Source: JAEUJM01 sp044221555 (GTDB lineage Bacteria > Actinomycetota > Acidimicrobiia > Acidimicrobiales > DATDAH01). Taken from it: a DNA stretch of 64,000 bases. Positions 1 to 7,200 of this stretch are shown here, piece by piece (the stretch's first letter is position 1; each line of letters opens with the position of its first letter). The DNA is taken from NCBI GenBank assembly GCA_044221555.1, contig JBGAOY010000012.1:62001-126000 (forward strand). The letters run 5' to 3'. A program made the translations under genes and the position numbers. The notes below the pieces were generated by a model. That model was not told the DNA's origin, did no database searches, and was given only the letters and a program-made list of their open reading frames with translations.

Positions 1-2036
1 CGGCCGAGCATGGCCAGGTCGAGGGCCTCGGTGATCGCGGCGTCGGCGGAGTCGGCGACCGACGGCACGGCGTCGGCGGCCTCGGCCTGCTCCTGGCCCG
101 GGCGGGGGGTGCCGAGGCCCAGCGCGAACCGGCTGGCGTTGAGCAGCTTGATGGCCAGGCGCCGCCCCACCTTCATCTGCCCCTCGTCGAACGCGGTGTC
201 GGTGCCCGGCCGGCCGTTGGCCGCCCAGTAGCGGACCGCGTCGCTGCCGAAGCGCTCGAGGTTGGCCATGGGGGTGACCACGTTGCCCTTGGACTTCGAC
301 ATCTTCTTGCGGTCGGGGTCGAGGATCCACCCCGACAGCGCGGCGTGCTTCCAGGGCGCGGTGTCGAACTCGAAGTGCGAGCGCACCATGGTGGAGAACA
401 GCCACGTGCGGATGATGTCGTGGGCCTGGGGGCGCAGGTCCATGGGGAACGTCCGCTGGAACAGGTCGTCGTCCTCCTCCCAGCCGCACACGATCTGCGG
501 GGTCAGCGACGACGTGGCCCAGGTGTCCATCACGTCGGGGTCGGCCGCGAAGCCGCCCGGCTGGTCGCGCTGGTCCTCGGTGTAGCCGGGGGCGGTCTCG
601 ACCAGGGGGTCGACGGGGAGCGCGTCCTCGCTGGGCGTGATGATGCGGTCGTACCGGGTGTCGCCCTGCTCGTCGACCTCGTACCAGACGGGGATGGGCG
701 GGCCGAGGAAGCGCTGCCGGCTGATGAGCCAGTCGCCGTTGAGGCCCTCGACCCAGCTCTCGTAGCGGGCCTGCATGTAGCCCGGGTGCCAGGCCAGCTC
801 GTGGCCCCGCGCCACCAGGGCGTCGCGCAGCTCGGGCTCGCGGCCGCCGTTGCGGATGTACCACTGGCGGGTGGTGACGATCTCGAGCGGGCGGTCACCC
901 TTCTCGAAGAACTTCACCGCGTGGGTGACGGGGCGGGGCTCGCCGTGCAGGTCGCCCGACTCGCCCAGCAGCTCGACGATGCGGGCCTGGGCCTGGTTGA
1001 TGGTCTTGCCCGCCAGTTCGGCGTAGGCGGCTCGGCCCGCGTCGGAGTCGATCCCCGGTGGCGCCTCGGCGTAGAGGCGCCCGTTGCGGTCGACGATGGC
1101 CCGGACCGGCAGGTCGAGCTCGCGCCACCAGATCACGTCGGTGAGGTCGCCGAACGTGCAGATCATGGCGATGCCGGAGCCCTTGTCGGGTTCGGCCAGC
1201 TCGTGGGCCCGCACGGGCACGGGCACCTCGAAGAGGGGTGTGGTGACCACCGTGTCGAACAGCGGCTGGTAGCGGGCGTCGTCGGGGTGGGCGACGAGGG
1301 CGACGCAGGCCGGGAGGAGCTCGGGCCGGGTGGTCTCGATGAAGACGGGCTCGCCGTCGGGCCGGTGGAAGGCGATGCGGTGGTAGGCGCCCTGGCGCTC
1401 GCGGTCCTCGAGCTCGGCCTGGGCCACGGCGGTGTGGAAGCTGATGTCCCACAGGCAGGGCGCCTCGGCGGTGTAGGCCTCGCCGCGGGCCAGGTTGCGC
1501 AGGAAGGCGCGCTGGCTGACCCGCCGGCTGCGCTCGTCGATGGTGGCGTAGGTGTTGGTCCAGTCGACCGACAGGCCGAGGTGGGTCCAGAGCGTCTGGA
1601 AGGCCTTCTCGTCCTCGAGCACCAGTTGGTCGCACAGGTCGAGGAAGTTGCGCCGGCTGATCACCACCTGCTGCTTGGCCGGCTCGTCGGGCGGCGTGAA
1701 GTCGGGGTCGTAGGGCAGGTGGGCGTCGCCCCGGACCCCGTAGAAGTTCTGCACCCTGCGCTCGGTGGGCAGGCCGTTGTCGTCCCAGCCCATCGGGTAG
1801 AACACCTCACGGCCCCGCATGCGCTGATAACGGGCGATCAGGTCGGTGTGGGTGTACGAGAACACGTGGCCCACGTGCAGCGAGCCGCTCACCGTCGGCG
1901 GCGGCGTGTCGATCGAGTAGATCTGGTCCCGGGACTTCGAGCGGTCGAACCGGTAGGTGCCGTCGGCCTCCCACCGGGCGGTCCACTTGTCCTCGAGGCC
2001 CTCGAGCGTGGGTTTACTGGGTGCTTCAGCAGGCAT
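1..2036 (-). CDS. valS: Valine--tRNA ligase (partial, C-terminus beyond window)
   Basis: Charges tRNA-Val with valine in the cytosol. About 678 N-terminal residues are visible; the stop lies outside the window. The class I signatures are present: a HIGH-type HVGH in SGSLHVGHV near residue 50, and KMSKS as KKMSKSKGNVV. Synthesis-site residues read GWDDNGLPTE, which differs from the DHAG-type signature of E. coli-like ValRS and resembles the archaeal/rickettsial form. The ATG (first residues MPAEAPSKPT) lies 22 bp from the divergent cysS ATG. There is no Shine-Dalgarno; a TACGCT box on this strand ends 5 nt before the ATG, so the mRNA may be leaderless. Confidence 0.95.
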   Translation of the reverse strand, partial: MPAEAPSKPTLEGLEDKWTARWEADGTYRFDRSKSRDQIYSIDTPPPTVSGSLHVGHVFSYTHTDLIARYQRMRGREVFYPMGWDDNGLPTERRVQNFYGVRGDAHLPYDPDFTPPDEPAKQQVVISRRNFLDLCDQLVLEDEKAFQTLWTHLGLSVDWTNTYATIDERSRRVSQRAFLRNLARGEAYTAEAPCLWDISFHTAVAQAELEDRERQGAYHRIAFHRPDGEPVFIETTRPELLPACVALVAHPDDARYQPLFDTVVTTPLFEVPVPVRAHELAEPDKGSGIAMICTFGDLTDVIWWRELDLPVRAIVDRNGRLYAEAPPGIDSDAGRAAYAELAGKTINQAQARIVELLGESGDLHGEPRPVTHAVKFFEKGDRPLEIVTTRQWYIRNGGREPELRDALVARGHELAWHPGYMQARYESWVEGLNGDWLISRQRFLGPPIPVWYEVDEQGDTRYDRIITPSEDALPVDPLVETAPGYTEDQRDQPGGFAADPDVMDTWATSSLTPQIVCGWEEDDDLFQRTFPMDLRPQAHDIIRTWLFSTMVRSHFEFDTAPWKHAALSGWILDPDRKKMSKSKGNVVTPMANLERFGSDAVRYWAANGRPGTDTAFDEGQMKVGRRLAIKLLNASRFALGLGTPRPGQEQAEAADAVPSVADSADAAITEALDLAMLG

Positions 2037-2041
2037 GGTGG

Positions 2042-2051
2042 AGCGTACGGT
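2042..2051. promoter_or_regulatory. Overlapping divergent -10 boxes of valS and cysS
   Basis: The 10-bp core AGCGTACGGT reads TACGGT on the plus strand (2046-2051, 7 nt before the cysS ATG) and TACGCT on the minus strand (2047-2042, 5 nt before the valS ATG). Both fit actinobacterial TANNNT. Only 22 bp separate the two start codons, so both -35 regions must lie inside the opposite gene. No ribosome-binding site is visible for either gene. The boxes are seen; promoter activity is inferred. Confidence 0.6.
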
Positions 2052-2058
2052 AGTGGTC

Positions 2059-3408
2059 ATGCTCCACCTCTTCGACACCAGTTCGGGCGCGGTCGTGCCC
2101 TTCGAGCCCAAGGAAGAGGGCAAGGTGTCGATGTACGTGTGCGGTCCGACGGTCTACGGGCCCCCGCACCTGGGCCACGGCCGCTTCTCGCTGGTGTTCG
2201 ACGTGCTGCGGCGCTACCTCGAGTGGTCGGGCTTCGAGGTCACCTACGTGTCCAACATCACCGACATCGACGACAACATCATCACCAAGGCCGCGGACGA
2301 GGGCGTCGACCCCGCCGACCTGGCCGTCCGCTGCGAGAAGCTCTGGTACGAGGCCATGGACGCCATCGGTGTCGAGCGCCCCACCCGGGACCCGCACGCC
2401 ACCGCCTACGTCGAGCGCATGGTCGAGTTCATCAGCGGTCTGATCGAGCGGGGCAGCGCCTACGAGACCGCCGACGGCGTGTACTTCTCGGTCGAGGGCG
2501 TCGACGACTACGGCCTGCTGGCCCGCCAGAGCGTGGAGAGCCTGCGCTCGGGGGCCCGGGTCGACGTGGGCGAGGACAAGCGCTCGCCGCTCGACTTCGT
2601 CCTGTGGAAGAAGGCCAAGCCGGGCGAGCCCACCTGGCCGTCGCCCTGGGGTCCCGGCCGGCCGGGCTGGCACACCGAGTGCGTGGTGATGTCGCTCGAC
2701 CTGCTGGGCGACGGCTTCGACATCCACGGCGGCGGCCAGGACCTGGCCTTCCCCCACCACGAGAACGAGCGCGCCCAGGCGGTCGCCGCGGGCCGCACGT
2801 CGGCCAGGGTGTGGGTGCACAACGGCTTCGTCGAGGTGGGCGGCGAGAAGATGTCCAAGTCCCTCGGCAACTTCACCACGCTGCTCGACATGGTCGAGTC
2901 CGACGACCCCCGGGCCTACCGATTGCTGGTGCTCCGGGCGCACTACCGGTCGCCGGTCGAGGTCACCCGCGAGTCCACCGCCGACGCCGCCGCGTCGCTG
3001 AAGCGGCTCGACAACGTGGCTCGGCGCACCGCGGGGCTCACCCCTCGCCCGGCCGACGACGAGGTGCTCGACGAGTTCCGGGCCCTCATGGACGACGACC
3101 TCAACACCCCCGGCGCCTTCCGCCTGCTGTTCGACCAGATCCGTTCGGCCAACACCGCCCTCGACGAGGGACGCGACTACGACGCCGCGGTGGCGTGGGC
3201 CAACATCGCCGAGATCTGCACCGCGGTGGGCCTCCAGCCCATCACCCAGGACGACGGACTCCCCGATGACATCGTGGCCAAGGCGACGGCCCGGGACGAG
3301 GCGAGAGCGGCCAAGGACTGGCCCGAGGCCGACCGTCTGCGAGCCGAGATCGAGGCGGCGGGCTTCACCGTGGAGGACACCCCCGACGGCACCGTCGTCC
3401 GCCGCTGA
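2059..3408 (+). CDS. cysS: Cysteine--tRNA ligase
   Basis: Charges tRNA-Cys. The 449-aa protein has the CysRS zinc/HIGH block MYVCGPTVYGPPHLGHGR near residues 22-39. It also has GWHTEC and the zinc ligands in FPHHENERAQ, and the KMSKS loop EKMSKSLGNF. The zinc-site motif CGPTVY and overall length favour CysRS over the related mycothiol ligase MshC. ATG 2059 was chosen because it starts the conserved N-terminus and sits 7 nt after the TACGGT box; ATG 2035 in the same frame would overlap valS. The gene converges on the next gene across a strong hairpin. Confidence 0.96.
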   Translation: MLHLFDTSSGAVVPFEPKEEGKVSMYVCGPTVYGPPHLGHGRFSLVFDVLRRYLEWSGFEVTYVSNITDIDDNIITKAADEGVDPADLAVRCEKLWYEAMDAIGVERPTRDPHATAYVERMVEFISGLIERGSAYETADGVYFSVEGVDDYGLLARQSVESLRSGARVDVGEDKRSPLDFVLWKKAKPGEPTWPSPWGPGRPGWHTECVVMSLDLLGDGFDIHGGGQDLAFPHHENERAQAVAAGRTSARVWVHNGFVEVGGEKMSKSLGNFTTLLDMVESDDPRAYRLLVLRAHYRSPVEVTRESTADAAASLKRLDNVARRTAGLTPRPADDEVLDEFRALMDDDLNTPGAFRLLFDQIRSANTALDEGRDYDAAVAWANIAEICTAVGLQPITQDDGLPDDIVAKATARDEARAAKDWPEADRLRAEIEAAGFTVEDTPDGTVVRR

Positions 3409-3455
3409 CCGGCAGCCGCATGAGCTGCTCCCGGACCCACCTCACGCCGCAGGCC

Positions 3456-3484
3456 GGAGCCGCTGACCGATGGTCAGCGGCTCC
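3456..3484. terminator. Bidirectional hairpin terminator between cysS and the FG-GAP gene
   Basis: A perfect 13-bp stem (GGAGCCGCTGACC with GGTCAGCGGCTCC) has a 3-nt loop and lies between two convergent genes. There is no U-tract, as is common at very high GC. The position supports transcription termination from both sides. Confidence 0.75.
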
Positions 3485-3487
3485 GCC

Positions 3488-5332
3488 CTAGTAGCTCCAG
3501 AGGTAGTCGGGCTTGGCGCCGGCGCCGTACCAGAGGACGTCGTCGTTGCCGTTGCCGTCGTAGTCGCCCGGCAGGGGGGCGTCGTAGTTGCCGTTGACGG
3601 TGACGTTGGCGGCCCGGAAGGTGCGGGCGCTGCCGCCGTACCAGGTGCCGTCGGGCCGGGAGCCGGCGCCGTACCAGATGATGTCGTCGCGGCCGTCGTC
3701 GTTGTAGTCGCCGATCACCGGCTGGGTGTCGCCGGTCTCGTTGATGCCCTGGCCGGTGAAGCCGCCGTCGGTGTCGCCGAACCACAGGTAGTCGAGGGCC
3801 TGGCCGGGGCCGTACCAGAAGATGTCCGAGCGACGGTCGCCGTCGAAGTCACCGGCGAAGGCCCGGTAGTTGCCGTCCGCCCTGATGTTCTGGCCGGCGA
3901 AGCCGTAGCCGGTGCCCTGCCACAGGTAGTCGAAGCCGGTACCCGGCTGGTACCAGAGCACGTCGTCGTAGCGGTCGCCGTTGAAGTCGCCGACCATCGG
4001 CCGGTCGTAGGCCCGCCCGACGGCGATGTCCTTCCCGCTGAACGATCCGTTGCGCTGGCCCAGCCACAGGTAGTCGGGGTTGGCGCCGGTGCCGTACCAG
4101 AGGATGTCGTCGCGGCGATCCCGGTTGAAGTCGCCCACGAGGGGTTGGTACACGCCCCGCACGGTCACCGGACGGGCATCGAACCCGCCGTCGCCGTTGC
4201 CGAACCACAGGTAGTCGGAGCGGTCGCCGGCCCCGTACCAGAGCACGTCGGCCTCGCCGTCACCGTTGAAGTCACCGCTCACCGGGGCGTCGTAGGTGCC
4301 GCCGACCGACACCTTGCTCGAGCGCACCTGGCCCGCCGGCGGTGTGGTCGTCGGTGGGGTGGTGGTCGGCGGCGGCGGTGTGGTGGTGGTGGTCGTGCCA
4401 CCCGGCCGGCCGTAGTTGCCCCGCCAGAAGCTGGTGCTCTTGGCGCCACCGGCCCGGGTGAAGCTGAAGTGCACGTGGTCGGTGTGCGGCACCGGCCCGG
4501 AGTAGGGCTGCCAGCCGGCGTCCACCCGGTAGAGCCGGAACATCTGGTGGTTCCAGATGACGTACATCAGGCCGAGCCGGCGGGCCATCGCGTAGCGATT
4601 GCCCGAACGGTCCGTGGCGAACAGCCACGACATCAGGCGGGCCACCTTGGCCCGGTCGGCGCTGCTGTTGGCGTTCATGCCCCAGTCCCAGGCACGGCCT
4701 TCCTTGTGCTCGCTGGTGCCGCCGATGTTGCAGGCCCGGACGATGCCGTAGTCGGCGCCGCCGAACGCCTCCATCACCATCGAGCGGAACGAGCCGGTGC
4801 CGGGCTTGGTGGTGGGGCTGCAGGTCGACTGGCCGTCGTAGCTGGGGAAGGGCTCGATGGCCGAGCTCTCGGTGGGTGCGAACGACGGGGCCGCCGGAGC
4901 CCCGCGGCCCTCGCCGGTGACGGTGAAGCTGCGCCCGGCGTAGACGACCGGGTCGAACTCGTCGAACCCGGGGTAGACGCACCGCGCCGCCAGGCGGTAG
5001 TCGGCGGCCGGCGTGCCGGCGGGCACCACCAGGGCGCCGCTCCACTGGCCGTCGCGCCGGACGGGGATGGTGGCGCTGGCCACCACCGGCCCGTTGGCGG
5101 TGTGCAGGTCGATGATCACGCCGTCGCCGGCGGTGGACGTGGCGGGCAGCAGGCACCCGGTGCCCGAGGCCTTGATGCGGGTGCCGGTCAGGCCCCGCTC
5201 GGGGCTGCTGGCGAAGGTGGGCCCGGACTCAGAGCCGGCGGCGATCGACCCCAGGTTCGGGACGATGAGCGTGGCTGCCCCCACCACGCCGGCGAGGAGG
5301 ACGGCGACCATCCTCCGAGAAATGTGCTGCAC
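3488..5332 (-). CDS. Secreted M15/LAS-like metallopeptidase-fold protein with C-terminal FG-GAP repeats
   Basis: 614 aa with a Sec signal peptide (basic start, hydrophobic residues 8-32). Residues about 165-292 resemble the ARB_07466-like/VanY-type LAS fold. SEHKEGRAWDWG gives H209 and D216 of the SxHxxGxAxD zinc motif, and HTDHVHFSF supplies the HxH. A Thr/Pro linker (about 313-333) leads to six FG-GAP/VCBS-like repeats, each with a calcium-loop pattern such as DFNGDGEADVLWYG, predicting a beta-propeller. The likely role is extracellular peptidoglycan or cell-surface binding and cleavage, not shown. The start is GTG 5332, with a weak GGGGTAGG upstream. Confidence 0.8.
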   Translation of the reverse strand: MQHISRRMVAVLLAGVVGAATLIVPNLGSIAAGSESGPTFASSPERGLTGTRIKASGTGCLLPATSTAGDGVIIDLHTANGPVVASATIPVRRDGQWSGALVVPAGTPAADYRLAARCVYPGFDEFDPVVYAGRSFTVTGEGRGAPAAPSFAPTESSAIEPFPSYDGQSTCSPTTKPGTGSFRSMVMEAFGGADYGIVRACNIGGTSEHKEGRAWDWGMNANSSADRAKVARLMSWLFATDRSGNRYAMARRLGLMYVIWNHQMFRLYRVDAGWQPYSGPVPHTDHVHFSFTRAGGAKSTSFWRGNYGRPGGTTTTTTPPPPTTTPPTTTPPAGQVRSSKVSVGGTYDAPVSGDFNGDGEADVLWYGAGDRSDYLWFGNGDGGFDARPVTVRGVYQPLVGDFNRDRRDDILWYGTGANPDYLWLGQRNGSFSGKDIAVGRAYDRPMVGDFNGDRYDDVLWYQPGTGFDYLWQGTGYGFAGQNIRADGNYRAFAGDFDGDRRSDIFWYGPGQALDYLWFGDTDGGFTGQGINETGDTQPVIGDYNDDGRDDIIWYGAGSRPDGTWYGGSARTFRAANVTVNGNYDAPLPGDYDGNGNDDVLWYGAGAKPDYLWSY

Positions 5333-5352
5333 GTTGGCCTACCCCACTAGAT

Positions 5353-5367
5353 CGACAACAGTTGTCG
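5353..5367. promoter_or_regulatory. 15-bp palindrome upstream of the M15/FG-GAP gene
   Basis: CGACAAC-A-GTTGTCG, a perfect odd-centred inverted repeat 21 bp before the GTG start at 5332. Size and position fit an operator; the regulator is unknown. Confidence 0.4.
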
Positions 5368-5407
5368 TACGCCCGTGCAGTCATGATCGGAGCTTAGCTC
5401 ATCGACT

Positions 5408-5435
5408 TGACCACTTTGGGTGAGGTCAGTGGTCA
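5408..5435. promoter_or_regulatory. Inverted repeat TGACCACT-N12-AGTGGTCA
   Basis: Two perfect 8-bp arms 12 bp apart in the divergent region between the FG-GAP gene and the acyl-CoA dehydrogenase gene. The arms could bind a dimeric regulator of either gene. The rest of 5333-5585 holds the palindrome at 5353 and the dehydrogenase promoter. Confidence 0.35.
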
Positions 5436-5492
5436 CGAATGGTGGTCGAAACCGACCAGGCGGCCGGTGGGGGACGGGCGGGCCGTTCGGGG

Positions 5493-5544
5493 TTGTCGCC
5501 GACCGTCGCTTCGGTTTACGCTCGTGTTGTTACCAGGCGGTAAC
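5493..5544 (+). promoter_or_regulatory. Promoter and TetR-type operator of the acyl-CoA dehydrogenase gene
   Basis: A -35-like TTGTCG (5493-5498), 18-bp spacer and -10 TACGCT (5517-5522) predict transcription starting near 5529. The inverted repeat GTTACC-AGGC-GGTAAC spans 5529-5544, at +1 to +16. Its core TTACC-N4-GGTAA recurs upstream of the TetR gene at 9701-9714, which suggests common repression by that protein. Confidence 0.6.
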
Positions 5545-5585
5545 TTGTGTCGCTCTCGTCGTCTCCCGACCTTCAGAGGTGTGCC

Positions 5586-6800
5586 ATGGCCACGTTCTCG
5601 CTGGAACTGAACGAGGATCAGCTGCAACTGCAGAAGTGGATCCACGATTTCGCAGAGGGGGTCGTGCGCCCGGTCGCCTCCGAATGGGACGAGCGCGAGG
5701 AGACCCCGTGGCCCGTCATCGAGGAGGCGGCCAAGATCGGGCTGTACAGCTTCGACTTCTTCGCCAACGCCTTCGCCGACGAGACCGGCCTCACCATCCC
5801 GGTGGCCATGGAGGAGCTGTTCTGGGGCGACGCCGGCATCGGCCTGTCCATCGTGGGCACGGTGCTCGGGGTGGCCGGGATCATGGCCAACGGCACGCCT
5901 GAGCAGATCGGCGAGTGGGTGCCGCAGTGCTTCGGCACGCCCGAGAAGATCATGATGTCGGCGTTCTGCGTGAGCGAGCCCGATGCCGGCTCCGACGTCA
6001 GCTCGCTCCGCACCACCGCGGTCTACGACGAGGCCAAGGACGAGTGGGTCCTCAACGGCCAGAAGACCTGGATCACCAACGGCGGCATCGCCGACATCCA
6101 CGTGGTGGTGGCCTCGGTCGACCGCGACCTCAAGGGCCGCGGCCAGGCGTCGTTCGTCGTGCCGCCCGGCACGCCCGGCATCAGCCAGGGCACCAAGTTC
6201 AAGAAGCACGGCATCCGGGCCAGCCACACCGCCGAGGTGATCCTCGACGACTGCCGGGTGCCCGGCTCGTGCCTGCTCGGCGGCAAGGAGAAGCTCGACG
6301 AGCGCCTGGCCCGGGCCCGCGAGGGCAAGAGCAGCAAGGTGCAGGCGGCCATGGCCACCTTCGAGGCCACCCGCCCGTCGGTCGCGGCCCAGGCCGTCGG
6401 CGTCGCCCGGGCGTCCTACGAGTACGCGCTCGAGTACGCCAAGGAGCGCAAGCAGTTCGGCAAGCCCATCATCGAGAACCAGTCGATCGCGTTCATGCTC
6501 GCCAACATGAAGACCGAGATCGACGCGTCCCGCCTGCTGGTGTGGCGGGCGGCGTGGATGGGTCGCACCGGCAAGCCCTTCGAGAACGCCGAGGGCTCGA
6601 TGTCGAAGCTCAAGGCCGGCCGCACCGCGGTGTGGGTCACCGAGCGGGCGATCCAGATCCTGGGCGGCTACGGCTACGTCCGCGAGTACCCGGTCGAGCG
6701 CTGGCACCGCGACGCCAAGATCTACGACATCTTCGAAGGTGCCGAGCAGATCCAGGAGCTCGTGATCGCCCGGGCCATCAGCGGCATCCGCATCCAGTAG
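5586..6800 (+). CDS. Acyl-CoA dehydrogenase
   Basis: FAD-dependent alpha,beta-dehydrogenation of an acyl-CoA. The 404-aa length is typical. Family signatures are seen: CVSEPDAGSDVSS in the central FAD-binding domain, and ILGGYGYVREYPVERWHRDAK in the C-terminal helical domain, followed by the catalytic glutamate E384 in YDIFEGAEQIQ. An insertion at about 230-260 (KEKLDERLARAREGKSSK) is longer than in short-chain enzymes. The ATG has AGAGG 7 nt upstream. The operator just upstream suggests derepression by an acyl-CoA-type ligand. The substrate cannot be told from sequence. Confidence 0.92.
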   Translation: MATFSLELNEDQLQLQKWIHDFAEGVVRPVASEWDEREETPWPVIEEAAKIGLYSFDFFANAFADETGLTIPVAMEELFWGDAGIGLSIVGTVLGVAGIMANGTPEQIGEWVPQCFGTPEKIMMSAFCVSEPDAGSDVSSLRTTAVYDEAKDEWVLNGQKTWITNGGIADIHVVVASVDRDLKGRGQASFVVPPGTPGISQGTKFKKHGIRASHTAEVILDDCRVPGSCLLGGKEKLDERLARAREGKSSKVQAAMATFEATRPSVAAQAVGVARASYEYALEYAKERKQFGKPIIENQSIAFMLANMKTEIDASRLLVWRAAWMGRTGKPFENAEGSMSKLKAGRTAVWVTERAIQILGGYGYVREYPVERWHRDAKIYDIFEGAEQIQELVIARAISGIRIQ

Positions 6801-6806
6801 GCATCA

Positions 6807-7140
6807 CACTGGCTCCTCGTCCCTCGGAGCGGCTTCGCCATCCGGTTCGCCCGTACCGCAGCTCCGCTCCGCTCCGCAGCCTCACGTGACACGACATTGG
6901 CTCCTCGTCCCTCGGAGCGGCTTCGCCATCCGGTTCGCCCGTACCGCAGCTCCGCTCCGCTCCGCAGCCTCACGTGACACGACACTGGCTCCTCGTCCCT
7001 CGGAGCGGCTTCGCCATCCGGTTCGCCCGTACCGCAGCTCCGCTCCGCTCCGCAGCCTCACGTGACACGACACTGGCTCCTCGTCCCTCGGAGCGCCTTC
7101 GGCATCTGGTACCCGTCGGTGCCGCAGCTCCGCTCCGCGG
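6807..7140. repeat. 88-bp tandem repeat, about 3.7 copies, hairpin-forming
   Basis: Three near-identical 88-bp units start at 6807, 6895 and 6983; a fourth, diverged and partial, starts at 7071. Each unit begins CACTGGCTCC and contains CGGAGCGG and CCGCTCCG 31 bp apart, able to form a stem. The array fills the space between the dehydrogenase stop and the convergent GGDEF gene; 7141-7200 adds a reverse-oriented GGCGGAGCGGAGC that can pair with copy 4. A diverged copy sits at 53831. It is noncoding and may terminate transcription. Confidence 0.9.
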
Positions 7141-7200
7141 CGCGACCTCGAGCGTCTGACGCCGGTCTTCGGGCTGGTCCACGCGGCGGAGCGGAGCGCG

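Noticed and set aside
345..3269. Long open frame (974 codons) across valS and cysS
   Set aside because: Antisense to valS and in another frame of cysS; Arg/Pro/Gly/Val-biased translation without domains. High GC keeps such frames open. The same holds for 3470-5350, 36250-39222 and 22953-26534.
7109..7117. Further TetR half-sites (TACCCGTCGGT)
   Set aside because: Lacks the TTACC...GGTAA ends; it is part of the diverged fourth repeat unit.
6807..7140. CRISPR array
   Set aside because: The 88-bp units abut directly with no unique spacers, and no cas gene is present.
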